From contig PTKE01000017.1 of NCBI GenBank assembly GCA_002937585.1, positions 1-34,055 of the forward strand: DNA of 34,055 bases, in the 5' to 3' direction. The translations under genes were made by a program, and so were the position numbers. Origin of the DNA: Alphaproteobacteria bacterium MarineAlpha9_Bin6 (GTDB lineage: Bacteria; Pseudomonadota; Alphaproteobacteria; UBA7887). Positions 18,161-28,148 of the stretch are shown here, in pieces. The notes below the pieces were generated by a model, which had not been told where the DNA came from, made no database searches, and worked only from the letters and a program-made list of their open reading frames with translations. Numbering within the stretch: position 1 is the first letter of the stretch; each line of letters opens with the position of its first letter.

Positions 18161-19285
18161 TTACAGAGTCTTTTGCAAAAGGAATTCCCGCCCAATCTTC
18201 ACCTCGGCAATGCCGTCATATGCTACGATGTCAGCGGTGGCATAGGTCTCGGACCAATTTTCGGGCAAAAATGAGCCAGTACCGATTGCATCGATCGGTG
18301 CATCAACCTGAGACATAAGCTGACATTTAGCGGGGTTGAAACCAGAGCTAGCAACAATTTCGACCTGACCGAATCCCGCCTCATCAAGACTAACACGTAA
18401 ATGATATAATGCAGCGGCTGTAACTCCAGTTCCCACCAACCACCGTAGCTCAGTATCAGTTCGGTAGGTACGGATCGCCTCTGGCACCTGTCGTTCCAAA
18501 ATGTCATAAGAAGTGGCAGTGTCGAGACCTTCGACGAATCGACCGCCATGAGTATCTAAACGCAAGCTCAACTGTCCAGTAGTTGCTAAATCAGGGAACC
18601 GATTACAAACAGAAAGCGCATCCGTAATTTCCTTACCGTAATAATCCACTAAGACTGTCAACGGTGCGTCAGGAAAGGTTTCATGAAATAGTTCCGCAGC
18701 ACGTACGGTTGATCCAGCATATCCTATCAAAGCGTGCGGCATAGTACCGATGCCCTTTGCTTGGCCAAAGTAATGCGCGGTCCCGTCATTGGCACCTCCA
18801 ACGAAACCTACTGCACCGCAATCAGTTTTCGCACGTACAGAACCGACGCTGGCGGCATACGCCATTAGGTCTGCCATCCCGTCACCTGCGCAGTGTCGTG
18901 CATCCATCGCAAAAAATCGTACATGCGGTAAATCCGCACACATTTGGTACGCGTTATAGGCGGCAACGCAAGGCGCACCAAGTCGTTGTAGATAAATGGT
19001 TTCCAAATCCACTAAATTTGACATCTGCCCAGAGACGTATAACAACACCTCCCCAGCGCCAACACGCTCACCCTCCTCGAAACACTGCTCAATATCGAAA
19101 TGTGTTGAACGTTCATGTGCCGCTTCTTCGAGCCAAGCGACAGCAAGGCGTGGGCAAAATATTACCGGTCGGCGCATAAACACTGCATACGTGACCTGCC
19201 GTTCACCATGGCAACGAACGATCTCACGGGTCCGCTTAAAATAACTATCAGCCCGCTTCGACAGATAATTCTCGAAATCCGACAT
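18161..19285 (-). CDS. pncB: Nicotinate phosphoribosyltransferase
   Basis: First step of the Preiss-Handler route: nicotinate plus PRPP to nicotinate mononucleotide. About 374 residues from MSDFENYLSKRADSYFKRTR. Recognisable parts are TYAVFMRRPVIFCPRL, LVDLETIYLQRLGAPCVAAY, FFAMDARHCAGDG, VGFVGGANDGTA, GTMPHALIGYAG, LVDYYGKEITDAL, LRLDTHGGRFVEG and a late GTGSFLP. It belongs to the short branch of the family that lacks the large C-terminal extension. Possible starts are 19330, 19300 and 19285; I chose 19285 because homology begins there and GGAG lies just before it, though the spacing is short. It lies upstream of nadE on the same strand, which completes a functional pair. Confidence 0.87.
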   Translation of the reverse strand: MSDFENYLSKRADSYFKRTREIVRCHGERQVTYAVFMRRPVIFCPRLAVAWLEEAAHERSTHFDIEQCFEEGERVGAGEVLLYVSGQMSNLVDLETIYLQRLGAPCVAAYNAYQMCADLPHVRFFAMDARHCAGDGMADLMAYAASVGSVRAKTDCGAVGFVGGANDGTAHYFGQAKGIGTMPHALIGYAGSTVRAAELFHETFPDAPLTVLVDYYGKEITDALSVCNRFPDLATTGQLSLRLDTHGGRFVEGLDTATSYDILERQVPEAIRTYRTDTELRWLVGTGVTAAALYHLRVSLDEAGFGQVEIVASSGFNPAKCQLMSQVDAPIDAIGTGSFLPENWSETYATADIVAYDGIAEVKIGREFLLQKTL

Positions 19286-19371
19286 TGCTCCAGTGGCCAT
19301 CATAGACGCGTAGATGTGGCAACATGCCACGCAGATAGTCTTCCCTCAACACTCGTCAGATATTCATATCG

Positions 19372-21264
19372 TTATTGGCCAACAATTTGTACAGGTGGAA
19401 ACTTGTCATCATCCAAACAACACCATGCCAACGGAGCCATGCCAAGGGATCTCAACAACGGGGGCAACAGGGCTGAACGTCGAAAGGCTCCGTCCGTCAA
19501 AGCATCTGAAAGACCAATATCGCTTTGCTCTGCTAAACTTTCCACAGCCTTCCTCAGGTGACTGATGTCGTTTAATACAGTGACAGTGATGGAACCAGAA
19601 TTGGCATTGAAGTTGTCGGACTGAACCCACTCCAAAACAATTTCCGAAATCAACTCTCCTGTTGGCAAACGCGCATTAATACGAGGATGGCGTCCCACCT
19701 CTCCTAAACTCGCACCATCATTTGCCGCCCGTGCCTTTAACACTAGGCGCCAGTTTTTTTCGTTCCGAAGCACTTCGCCTTCTGTCGCCTTTAAGGACCT
19801 TGCTGGACCGTAAGGATCTACCCGTACATTTTTTATTAAACCGTCTATGAATTCTCCATTGTCAAGCTGAACCCGTGCCTCTGCAGAAAACAAAATTGGC
19901 ATAGTTTGCTGCTCGCGACAGGAGAACGACAACATCGTATCCACTAAGCTATTTGGAATAATTTTAATGTCACAGGGCGCTTGATACAGCGTTACAGCAC
20001 CACCACTCTCCGCCAAGATCCTGTCAAAAATTTCAACATCTTGTGGCACCAGAAACTCACCAAGACCGGCTATAAATTCATCCAGCCAGCTTGGTTCCAT
20101 TCCGGCGCTAGCCGGCATCCGGCGTGGCAAATCCCATACCTCCAGAGGACCCCGTGCATACAAGGGCTCAAACTCATCATCAATCGAAATAACGTCAACG
20201 GGGACCCTTGTTTCCAGTAATTCAAGTTTCCTGATTGCACCAACGCCTAAATAAGTCTTCGCACCCCCAAATGGATCAAGGTCCGGCAACTCACGAGATG
20301 GGATAGCGATACCAGTCGGCCATTTCTCGCGCCAGGTTTCACGAAACCGAGTAGCAAGGATGAATCTCGCGTCGTCTTGTCGTGTGCCAGGATGTGTATC
20401 CGCTGCCAGCCGATAGCGAAGCGCAGCGAATAACGCATTGGCTCGACATTTTATAGATTCAGTTTTATCGGTCGCGCTGCAACCCTCACGCCAAATCAAT
20501 TGATATGTCGAAAATAAATTAGCCCGATCCGTGGAAAGACCAATGAGGCCAGGAATATCAATGCCCGTAAAAGATGGAATACCATAAAAATTAGGTTGTT
20601 CACGCATCAAAAGCGTAGAGACACTTGGATTGGAGTTTGATTCATCCCATGGTTGAATTGCAAAAATTGGTGCATGATTCTGATGACACCCAAGACAAAT
20701 TGCACGTTCGGCGTAATACACCCTAGGTGTACCGCCCGGCCGATAATCTTCCACAACCTGAAACTCGAATCTCCCCGCAGATTCGTTGTAACTAATGACT
20801 TCAATGGCCGCAACGCTCGGCTGATAGCCCAGATAAAGCCGGTCCTTAAGCACAACAAGAGGTTTTCCAGGCACCGAAAGCGGATCCGCTTCAGCAGCTA
20901 CTACGGCCCTCGGTGATTTAAAAAAATGGGGGCTAGCCGCATTCCGATGAAGAGAACGACCTAATGGAATCAAAACCTTTTGCAACGACCGTGTCGTGGT
21001 CGCACGCAAGTACACTTCAATCTCCCCTGTTAGCGCCTCGAAAGGAAACGGTACGCGGTACTGCGGAATACCATCGATTCGCTCAGTGAAAAGGTAATCA
21101 AACAATGATCTACCCACCGGCGGCACGTTCGGTCCGGGTTCGTCAACGCTAGCAACCCATTCAGCGCCACTTTCGGACTCAATAACCGCACCGACCGGAG
21201 GCACCAAAGAAAGCCACGCCACAATCATCGTGCCAAACACAATAAAACCAGATGCGACATGCAT
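19372..21264 (-). CDS. Large exported protein with one c-type haem motif
   Basis: A 630-residue protein of no family I can name. Residues 1-26 are a signal peptide (hydrophobic GFIVFGTMIVAWLSLVPPVGA). A single CLGCH haem c motif lies at 190-194 within ERAICLGCHQNHAPIFAIQPW, so periplasmic haem attachment is expected. Before it is a domain of about 160 residues (DYLFTERIDGIPQYRVPFPF, LIPLGRSLHR). After it come long segments with scattered cysteines (REGCSATDKTESIKC, APCDIKI, LSFSCREQ) that could form disulfides. I see no further CxxCH, no membrane helix after the signal, and no catalytic motif. It ends 41-86 bp before the nicotinate phosphoribosyltransferase start. Possible roles are a c-type cytochrome domain protein or a haem-containing oxidoreductase of the cell envelope; this is inference. 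Confidence 0.7.
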   Translation of the reverse strand: MHVASGFIVFGTMIVAWLSLVPPVGAVIESESGAEWVASVDEPGPNVPPVGRSLFDYLFTERIDGIPQYRVPFPFEALTGEIEVYLRATTTRSLQKVLIPLGRSLHRNAASPHFFKSPRAVVAAEADPLSVPGKPLVVLKDRLYLGYQPSVAAIEVISYNESAGRFEFQVVEDYRPGGTPRVYYAERAICLGCHQNHAPIFAIQPWDESNSNPSVSTLLMREQPNFYGIPSFTGIDIPGLIGLSTDRANLFSTYQLIWREGCSATDKTESIKCRANALFAALRYRLAADTHPGTRQDDARFILATRFRETWREKWPTGIAIPSRELPDLDPFGGAKTYLGVGAIRKLELLETRVPVDVISIDDEFEPLYARGPLEVWDLPRRMPASAGMEPSWLDEFIAGLGEFLVPQDVEIFDRILAESGGAVTLYQAPCDIKIIPNSLVDTMLSFSCREQQTMPILFSAEARVQLDNGEFIDGLIKNVRVDPYGPARSLKATEGEVLRNEKNWRLVLKARAANDGASLGEVGRHPRINARLPTGELISEIVLEWVQSDNFNANSGSITVTVLNDISHLRKAVESLAEQSDIGLSDALTDGAFRRSALLPPLLRSLGMAPLAWCCLDDDKFPPVQIVGQ

Positions 21265-21533
21265 ATGTTTGCCTCAACGACTTAGTAGAATTTATTTAGC
21301 AACCTTGCGTAGGTCTACAGACAACCGTCCCCATTCTCGACAAAATACTAATCAGAGCAAGGCTAGTATGACCAACAAGATGGAACAATCGAACGAAAAT
21401 CGGAAAGCCCACTAGACGATCCCTGCTAGGCCACAACAAAGAAATCAAAGTCCATGTAAGACAAGACCTAGATAAGCGCCTAGAAAAGAAAATTCGGATC
21501 AAATTTGCCGATATTGTAGTTCTTGTTATCTTA

Positions 21534-22916
21534 TTATTGCGCTGCAACAACGTGCGGCCTCGTATCCTGCCGTTGGGCCTTGAGTTGTTCGGCAATTAGA
21601 AACGCCAATTCGAGGCTTTGCGAAGCATTGAGCCGAGGATCGCAATGGGTATGATAACGGTCCCGTAAATTCTCTTCCGTGATTTCCTGTGCTCCACCGA
21701 TACACTCAGTAACATCTCTACCTGTCATCTCAAAATGAACGCCGCCGGCGTAAGTGCCTTCCGCCTGATGTACGGCAAAAAATCCCCGCACCTCCGCCAC
21801 TATCCTGTCAAACGGGCGTGTTTTGTACCCACTTGATGACTTGATTGTGTTACCGTGCATCGGATCGCAAGCCCACAGCGCCACTCGACCCTCGGCTTTG
21901 ACCCGGGCAAGAAGTGGTGGCAACAGCTCGTGTACCTTTTCAGCACCCATGCGCACGATTAGTGTCAGACGCCCCGCCTCATTACCTGGGTTTAAGACGT
22001 CCATCAGACGGATCAATTCGTCCGAATCCATACTCGGACCGACCTTGACACCGATGGGGTTTTCAACACCACGCAAAAATTCGACATGAGCTTCGTCGAG
22101 ACTCCTGGTCCGATCTCCGATCCAAAGCATATGTGCCGAGCAGTCGTACCAATCACCACTCGTACTATCGACCCGGGTTAGCTTTTCCTCATAACTCAGC
22201 AATAAAGCCTCGTGACTGGTAAAGAAATCCGTCTGGCGAAGTCCGGAAACTTCCTCCGTTGTGAGGCCGCAAGCCTCCATAAATGCTAAGCTTTCACCGA
22301 TTCTATCGGCAAGGTCTCGATATCGTTCGGATTCCGGGCTGCCGGAGACAAAACCTAGGTTCCACCTATGGACCTGATGGAGATCAGCGTAACCTCCCTG
22401 AGCAAACGCCCGAATTAAGTTGAGTGTAGCCGCCGCTTGTGAATAAGCCTGAAGCATGCGGGCAGGATCTGGTCTACGTGCAGCCTCAGAAAACTCAATG
22501 CCATTAATTATGTCGCCTCGGTAACTCGGCAAATCCACCCCGTTTTGACTCTCAATATCCGATGAACGCGGCTTAGCAAATTGGCCGGCCATACGGCCAA
22601 CCTTAATAACTGGCAAACTAGCGCCAAAGGTAAGGACCACAGCCATTTGCAGCAATACTCGAAAAGTATCACGGATATGATCAGGGTGAAATTCTGCAAA
22701 ACTTTCCGCGCAATCCCCACCTTGCAGCAGGAATGCACGGCCATTTGCTGCATCCGCTAGTCGCGCGTGGAGTTTTCGCGCCTCCCCCGCAAACACTAGA
22801 GGTGGAAAATTTTTGATCTGTGCCTCAACCGCCACCTGTGCAGTAACATCGGCATAAGTGGGCTGATGCCGTATCGGCATTTCGCGCCAACTGTCCACGC
22901 TCCAACGCTTGGCCAT
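21534..22916 (-). CDS. 3-Deoxy-7-phosphoheptulonate (DAHP) synthase, class II
   Basis: Entry step of the shikimate pathway: phosphoenolpyruvate plus erythrose 4-phosphate to DAHP. About 460 residues from [15 protein letters not shown]. Class II (plant/AroA_II) landmarks are [12 protein letters not shown] with metal ligand C69, [69 protein letters not shown] and [11 protein letters not shown]. The internal ATG at 22916 is preferred over 22949 because CAGGTAAC precedes it and the family starts there. Nothing in the flanks belongs to the same pathway. Upstream are 337 bp without a gene. Confidence 0.95.
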   Translation of the reverse strand: MAKRWSVDSWREMPIRHQPTYADVTAQVAVEAQIKNFPPLVFAGEARKLHARLADAANGRAFLLQGGDCAESFAEFHPDHIRDTFRVLLQMAVVLTFGASLPVIKVGRMAGQFAKPRSSDIESQNGVDLPSYRGDIINGIEFSEAARRPDPARMLQAYSQAAATLNLIRAFAQGGYADLHQVHRWNLGFVSGSPESERYRDLADRIGESLAFMEACGLTTEEVSGLRQTDFFTSHEALLLSYEEKLTRVDSTSGDWYDCSAHMLWIGDRTRSLDEAHVEFLRGVENPIGVKVGPSMDSDELIRLMDVLNPGNEAGRLTLIVRMGAEKVHELLPPLLARVKAEGRVALWACDPMHGNTIKSSSGYKTRPFDRIVAEVRGFFAVHQAEGTYAGGVHFEMTGRDVTECIGGAQEITEENLRDRYHTHCDPRLNASQSLELAFLIAEQLKAQRQDTRPHVVAAQ

Positions 22917-23253
22917 GACGTTACCTGTATCGTTTCTGCAGATAGGCACTGCCTATAGCGCGACTTGGCAAGATTTCCAAGTATTTCAAGTAATGCAGGA
23001 CAAAATATTAGATCATAAAACAACCAATTTCGGGCCGTCCAGAGTACCCTTAATGCATAACCACTCCACCACGGCACATCCAAAGTATTCATCGATCATT
23101 GGGTACGACCGTCCTCTCCTCTCCGAAAACCTTTTACGGAAACGATGTGACGCAACGTTACATTGGGGGGTGTACAAATTGGCGGATAGAAAAGTTAACT
23201 TAAATTATTACTAACTTTGTATAAGCTAAAATTACTAAAAAAATAAATAATTC
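22917..23253. other. Intergenic region between gor and the DAHP synthase gene
   Basis: No convincing gene in 337 bp. It must contain the DAHP synthase promoter and the end of the gor transcript. AAAGTTA (23191-23197) and TAACTTT (23212-23218) can pair around a 14-nt AT-rich loop about 36 bp after the gor stop. The T-run behind it is short, so a terminator is only possible. A six-G run lies at 23165-23170. Confidence 0.4.
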
Positions 23254-24621
23254 CTAGGCGTCTAGAAGCGGTTCATACATAGTCACGAATTCCTCAGACG
23301 CGGTCGGATGGATAGCCATCGTGGCATCAAATTGGGCTTTACTCGCACCACATTTTACCGCAATCGCAATGCCCTGGATTATTTCCGCCGCATCGTCCCC
23401 CACCATATGACAGCCAATGACCCGTCCACTCTCCTGATCTACAACCAATTTCATCAAGGTACGCCCGCCGTTACCACTAAGAGTAGCTTTTAGTGGACGA
23501 AACTCAGACCGATAAATCTTTACTTCTTTGAAGCGCTTGCGCGCCTCCATTTCCGTCAGACCTACTGTTCCAACTGGAGGCTGACTGAAAACTGCTCTTG
23601 GAATATTGTCGTAATCCATTTTCTTTGGATCATCATTATAAAGCGTGTCCGCCAACGCCCTCCCCTCCGCTATCGCGACAGGAGTTAAATTTAGACGATC
23701 GGTACAATCACCAACGGCATAAATGTTGTGTACAGAGGTGCGAGACCATTCATCCACTTTTATTGCGCCGTTGTCCGCCAGCTTCACGCCGACGTCCGTC
23801 AGACCCAAGCTGGAAGTGTTGGGTGCTCGACCCATCGCACAAAGCAATTCGTCGGCTTCGATGACATCTCCATCCGAAAGTTGAACTTTATGCGCCCCTG
23901 ACACATTATCGACTTTACTGATGGTGACACTTGACTTCATCCGCACACCTTGGCGAATCATTTCACTTTGCAGGTGACGTCGAATATCTTCGTCGAAACC
24001 GCGAAGAACATGATCAGCACGGATCACTTCGGTCACCCGGACACCAAGCGTGTTAAATATTCCAGCAAACTCAACCGCAATATATCCGCCTCCAATAATG
24101 ACTATACGTTCAGGAAGCTCTGGCAGATCTAGCGCTTCTGTCGAGGTCAAAACAGGGTCCAAGCCCGGAACCGGTGGCTTGACCGGCCATCCTCCCGTCG
24201 AGGCCAAAATCGTCTCTGCGGTGACCTGGCGCGGGCCACTCGCTGTTGCAACCTCCACCGTATGTGGATCCACGAGCCTAGCTCTCCCAGAAATGAGATC
24301 AACGCTGGCATCACTCAGTAATGTTTTATAGATTCTATTGAGACGATCGAGCTCCGCGTTTTTGTTTCGCATAAGTGTCGGCCAGTCAAACTTCGATTCA
24401 GAAACAGACCAACCAAAATTGGTCGAATCCTCAAGTTCCTCAGCGAAGTGAGACGCGTATACCAGGAGCTTTTTAGGAATGCACCCCCGGAGCACACAGG
24501 TCCCACCCACCCGATCTTCCTCGCAAATGGCTGCCCGGACGCCATAATTACCGGCACGCCGTGTGGCAGCGACACCGCCCGATCCCGCACCGATAGTCAA
24601 CAATTCGTAATCAAAAGCCAT
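23254..24621 (-). CDS. gor: Glutathione-disulfide reductase
   Basis: FAD flavoprotein that reduces oxidised glutathione with NADPH. It has 455 residues. The N-terminal FAD site is GAGSGGVAATRRA (11-23). The redox-active pair C42/C47 sits in GGTCVLRGCIPKKLL, followed by the second nucleotide site VIIGGGYIAVEFAGIF and the GDCTDRLNLTPVAIAEGR FAD loop. The interface His-Glu pair is H438/E443 in AIHPTASEEF. The VIRADHVLRGFDE stretch has the arginines expected for NADPH use. It follows gabD on the same strand by 38 bp, so the two are probably co-transcribed. It fits the glutathione-dependent CGFS glutaredoxin and the DsbA-like isomerase encoded elsewhere in the window. Confidence 0.96.
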   Translation of the reverse strand: MAFDYELLTIGAGSGGVAATRRAGNYGVRAAICEEDRVGGTCVLRGCIPKKLLVYASHFAEELEDSTNFGWSVSESKFDWPTLMRNKNAELDRLNRIYKTLLSDASVDLISGRARLVDPHTVEVATASGPRQVTAETILASTGGWPVKPPVPGLDPVLTSTEALDLPELPERIVIIGGGYIAVEFAGIFNTLGVRVTEVIRADHVLRGFDEDIRRHLQSEMIRQGVRMKSSVTISKVDNVSGAHKVQLSDGDVIEADELLCAMGRAPNTSSLGLTDVGVKLADNGAIKVDEWSRTSVHNIYAVGDCTDRLNLTPVAIAEGRALADTLYNDDPKKMDYDNIPRAVFSQPPVGTVGLTEMEARKRFKEVKIYRSEFRPLKATLSGNGGRTLMKLVVDQESGRVIGCHMVGDDAAEIIQGIAIAVKCGASKAQFDATMAIHPTASEEFVTMYEPLLDA

Positions 24622-24659
24622 AATCGACTTTTAGGTGGTAGAGGCCGTGCAGACGCAAA

Positions 24660-26111
24660 TCAGATGCCTCCCATACACAAGTATTTTGTCTCCAAATATT
24701 CACTAAGACCTTCGCGACCACCCTCTCGACCAAGACCCGATTCCTTATAACCACCGAACGGTGCCACCTCTGTTGAGATGATTCCCTCGTTTATGCCGAC
24801 CATGCCGTATTCAAGGGCCTCCGAAACTCTCCAGATTCTACCGATATCACGGCTGAAGAAGTAAGCGGCAAGACCAAATTCCGTATTGTTTGCCATGTCT
24901 ATGGCTTCCTTTTCAGTGTCGAATCGAAATAAAGGCGCTACTGGTCCAAACGTTTCCTCACCTGAAATTTTCATATCTTGAGTTGCTTCCGCAAGAACAG
25001 TTGGCCTAAAAAACTGTCCACCAAGAGAGTGGCGTCCACCGCCCACCACCAAACGCGCACCCTTGTCTATGGCATCTTGAATATGTTCCTCAACTTTTTC
25101 CACCGCCGCCATATCAATCAGGGGACCCTGTGTGACACCCTCACTTAGACCATGACCAACCTGCAACTCGCCCACAGCCTCCGCAAACAGAGAAGCGAAT
25201 TCATCATACACACCGTCCTGAACCAAGATCCGATTGGCACACACACAAGTTTGTCCAGCATTACGGTATTTAGACGCCATCGCGCCGCGGACCGCTTGTT
25301 CCATGTCACAATCATCAAAAACGATTAGTGGCGCATTGCCACCCAACTCAAGCGAAATTTTCTTTATGGTTCCAGCACACTGGGCCATCAATTCCTTTCC
25401 GATCTGCGTCGAACCCGTGAATGAAAGCTTACGAACCGTGGGATTCTCAGTCATTTCGCCGCCTATGGCCCTGGCTGATCCGCTAAGCAGGTTAATAATA
25501 CCCTTAGGAACACCAGCCCGATCAGCCAACTCCACCAAAGCTGTGGCAGTATATGGAGTGGCGCTCGCAGGTTTTAGTACGATAGGGCATCCCGCAGCCA
25601 ACGCGGGCCCAGCCTTGCGTGTAATCATCGCAGCTGGAAAATTCCAAGGTGTAATGGCAGCAACCACCCCAACCGGTTCTTTAATCACTACGATACGGCG
25701 GTCGGCAATAGTCTGCGGAATCACCTCTCCATACGCGCGCTTCCCCTCTTCGGCAAACCATTCCACAAACGAGGAGGCGTAAACAATTTCGCCCTTCGCT
25801 TCCGCTAACGGCTTACCCTGCTCCAGAGTCATCAACATCGCCAAGTCATCCGCGTTCGCAAGTATCAGATCGTGCCACGCTCGAATTACAGTAGCTCGCT
25901 CTTTTGCCGTATGTTTACGCCAAGCAGGCCACGCCGCATCCGCGGCCTCTATCGCACGCCGGGTTTCTTCCGCGCCTGCGTTTGGCATGGTGCCTATAGT
26001 CTCACCATTGGCAGGGTTAAGTACCTCCATTGTCTCACCGGAATCGGCATCAACCCAGCGACCATCGATAAAACATTGCTGACGAAACAAACGCGAATCA
26101 TTGAGCTTCAT
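24660..26111 (-). CDS. gabD: NAD(P)-dependent succinate-semialdehyde dehydrogenase
   Basis: Aldehyde dehydrogenase superfamily, 483 residues, closest in pattern to GabD, which oxidises succinate semialdehyde to succinate. Catalytic and cofactor residues are N157 (ITPWNFPAAM), K180 (PIVLKPAS), E255 (LELGGNAPLIVFDD) and C289 (YRNAGQTCVCANR). The EEGKRAYGEVIP and QGPLID segments and the C-terminal EVAPFGGYKESGLGREGG are typical of GabD. A second cysteine two residues after C289 (TCVC) is a known feature of this group. TAGGAGAGAC precedes the ATG. Substrate range in the family includes glutarate semialdehyde, and no gabT is nearby, so the physiological substrate is inferred from the family. Confidence 0.9.
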   Translation of the reverse strand: MKLNDSRLFRQQCFIDGRWVDADSGETMEVLNPANGETIGTMPNAGAEETRRAIEAADAAWPAWRKHTAKERATVIRAWHDLILANADDLAMLMTLEQGKPLAEAKGEIVYASSFVEWFAEEGKRAYGEVIPQTIADRRIVVIKEPVGVVAAITPWNFPAAMITRKAGPALAAGCPIVLKPASATPYTATALVELADRAGVPKGIINLLSGSARAIGGEMTENPTVRKLSFTGSTQIGKELMAQCAGTIKKISLELGGNAPLIVFDDCDMEQAVRGAMASKYRNAGQTCVCANRILVQDGVYDEFASLFAEAVGELQVGHGLSEGVTQGPLIDMAAVEKVEEHIQDAIDKGARLVVGGGRHSLGGQFFRPTVLAEATQDMKISGEETFGPVAPLFRFDTEKEAIDMANNTEFGLAAYFFSRDIGRIWRVSEALEYGMVGINEGIISTEVAPFGGYKESGLGREGGREGLSEYLETKYLCMGGI

Positions 26112-26189
26112 GGCATGTCTCTCCTAGTGTGCTGCCAGTCTAAAGGCAACGGAAGGTTAACACTCTTCACTTCAAGCAACTATCCTTAG

Positions 26190-27113
26190 TCAGTGATCTC
26201 GGCCAGCCCGAAGCAATTTTAGCGCAACATAAATAAACTCGTTGACGGGCGTAGCAACACCATGGCCACGCCCGAGTCGAACAACCGCACCATTTAACCA
26301 ATCAAGCTCGAGCGGTTTGCCGTTTACGACATCGTGATACATGGACGAAGTCATTTCGGCAGGCAAATTGTCAAAACGGTTCATAAAACTCGCCACCCCG
26401 TCGGATGCAATGCCAATACCATGTGCCTTGGCAACCGCCATCACTTCTCTAGCCGCCGCCTCGAGCAATTCACGGCAATCTGGATCATTACGCACCAGGC
26501 CTATAGGAGATCGGGTCAACGCCGTCATCCCATTATGCGGACAAAGAAATACAAACTTCGCCCACAGTTCCGCCTCAATATCATTAGTAAACTGAGCGTC
26601 AACGGACGCGTTTAGACAAGATGTCAGAAATGACCGCCCACGCTTACTGTCCGAGCCATCAAGCTCACCGAACAAAAGTCGCGCTAATTGCCCGGAGTGA
26701 CGGATCACTCCAGGCGACCTAATTAACGAGAGGATATACACCACTCCGCCCAGCACATGTTCTCGACCAAGCCTCTCGACCAACTGACTTTCATTTTCAA
26801 CCCCGTTCTGGAGAGTTATTACGCCGGTTTCAGGACCTAGTAATGGCTTACAAAGTTCCGCTGCCTCTTCCGTTTGTCCACTCTTTACTGCGATTAAGAC
26901 AATATCGGCGGGGCCAATTTCGGCAGGATTTTCGGTCACTTTGACAGTGTTTAATGAAATATCACCATGCGTGCTTTCCACTCGTAATCCATTTTTTTGC
27001 ATCGATCGAAAATGATCGCCTCGTTGAACAAACGACACATCCTCTCCAGCTGCCGCCAAGCGAGCACCAAAATAACCGCCGACCCCGCCCGCTCCGATGA
27101 CCGCAATTTTCAT
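26190..27113 (-). CDS. panE: 2-Dehydropantoate 2-reductase family protein (ketopantoate reductase)
   Basis: NADPH-dependent reductase, 307 residues. The Rossmann start MKIAVIGAGGVGGYFGARLA gives the dinucleotide site at 7-13. VLIAVKSGQT is the second cofactor strand and LQNGVENE holds the conserved Asn. The C-terminal helical domain has K186 (ELWAKFVF), N194, S256/S257 (TSSMYHD) and E269 (PLELDWLNG), matching the catalytic pattern of E. coli PanE. Many genomes carry several paralogues acting on other 2-oxo acids, so the pantoate role is likely but not proven. It lies 78 bp upstream of gabD on the same strand and is divergent from the desaturase gene. Confidence 0.85.
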   Translation of the reverse strand: MKIAVIGAGGVGGYFGARLAAAGEDVSFVQRGDHFRSMQKNGLRVESTHGDISLNTVKVTENPAEIGPADIVLIAVKSGQTEEAAELCKPLLGPETGVITLQNGVENESQLVERLGREHVLGGVVYILSLIRSPGVIRHSGQLARLLFGELDGSDSKRGRSFLTSCLNASVDAQFTNDIEAELWAKFVFLCPHNGMTALTRSPIGLVRNDPDCRELLEAAAREVMAVAKAHGIGIASDGVASFMNRFDNLPAEMTSSMYHDVVNGKPLELDWLNGAVVRLGRGHGVATPVNEFIYVALKLLRAGRDH

Positions 27114-27338
27114 GATGAAAATTTCCTTTTTCCAGCTAACATTGAGAAAATAGGGGGCTACCGCACAAATTCGACGTACCGCATCCTTTTCAGATTGCGG
27201 CCACCCGTCGCAATACCACCGTCCCGAATTGTTCCGTTATTGACATATTTCTGGTAAAATTAGAGGTATCAAACTCGCACAACACTACCGGGACGCCCTT
27301 AGCCGGTGTAGATATTAGGGGGAAGTAGGAAACGTGCA

Positions 27339-28136
27339 ATGACCGTGGAACTTTCGAACACTGCAATGAGCGACCGCCAACGGCGGTTTCGGGAAACATA
27401 CCGAGACAATATTGATGGCTGGTACAATGGTTGGCTGCATGTGGCAATCATTTATGCAATCGGTGTCGGTGCATTTTTTATCTTTATTAGCAACATGCAA
27501 CATGTGTTGTGGTGGGAATGGATAGCAATTCCAGTAATAGGTCTATTTTGCAATTTTTTTGAGTGGTTCCTGCATCGGCATATTATGCACAGACCAAGCA
27601 AAAACCCGCTTTTCCGAGCAATCTATACCCGTCATACACTTAATCATCATCAGTTCTTTACCGAAAAAGACATGCGCTTCGCCTACTCAGGTGACTGGCG
27701 AGTTACCTTTTTCCCCCCCTATGCTCTGGTAGTGTTCACCCTTTTGTCGATCCCGCCAGCCCTGGCGGCTGCTTGGCTGATCTCCGCCAATGTCGGCTGG
27801 CTTCTTATCTCCACCACTGTAGGAATGTACCTCATATACGAGTTCATGCATTTCTGTTGTCACGTTGGCGAAGGCCGGTTTGTCCGCAATTGCCCTTTGG
27901 TCAATACGTTGCGTCGTCATCACACAGCCCATCATAGCCATTCCATCATGATGGAAAGGAATATGAATTTGACTTTTCCGATTAGTGATTGGCTTTTCGG
28001 AACGTCCGACCTTGACCGTGGCCTTCTTGGGCATCTGTTTAATGGTTATAACAACGCCCATGTACGTAGCGACCTCAGACACACTAGTCATACACCCGAC
28101 GGTCGCACGCGAGGCACACCAGTTCCTGCTGAGTAA
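27339..28136 (+). CDS. Fatty acid hydroxylase / sterol desaturase superfamily membrane enzyme
   Basis: A 265-residue integral membrane di-iron enzyme. Histidine clusters are EWFLHRHIMHR (75-85), RHTLNHHQ (98-105), EFMHFCCHV (168-176) and RRHHTAHHS (192-200), which together supply the eight or more ligands of PF04116. Hydrophobic helices are seen around 34-52, 57-75, 126-150 and 150-172. Members hydroxylate or desaturate lipids, carotenoids or sterols; the substrate cannot be read from sequence. AGTAGGAAAC precedes the ATG. Downstream, in the same direction and almost touching, are a two-helix membrane protein and a DUF6166 gene. Confidence 0.87.
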   Translation: MTVELSNTAMSDRQRRFRETYRDNIDGWYNGWLHVAIIYAIGVGAFFIFISNMQHVLWWEWIAIPVIGLFCNFFEWFLHRHIMHRPSKNPLFRAIYTRHTLNHHQFFTEKDMRFAYSGDWRVTFFPPYALVVFTLLSIPPALAAAWLISANVGWLLISTTVGMYLIYEFMHFCCHVGEGRFVRNCPLVNTLRRHHTAHHSHSIMMERNMNLTFPISDWLFGTSDLDRGLLGHLFNGYNNAHVRSDLRHTSHTPDGRTRGTPVPAE

Positions 28137-28148
28137 GTGCTCGAAATA

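Noticed and set aside
17996-18274. 92-residue plus-strand frame between nadE and the nicotinate phosphoribosyltransferase gene
   Set aside because: Its last third overlaps the real gene on the other strand, and it has no ribosome binding site or recognisable domain.
22909-23214. 101-residue plus-strand frame upstream of the DAHP synthase gene
   Set aside because: It starts inside the promoter/start region of the opposite gene, its composition is not protein-like and there is no Shine-Dalgarno sequence.
25234-25782. 182-residue plus-strand frame
   Set aside because: It lies wholly antisense to gabD, whose catalytic residues fall in the same interval.
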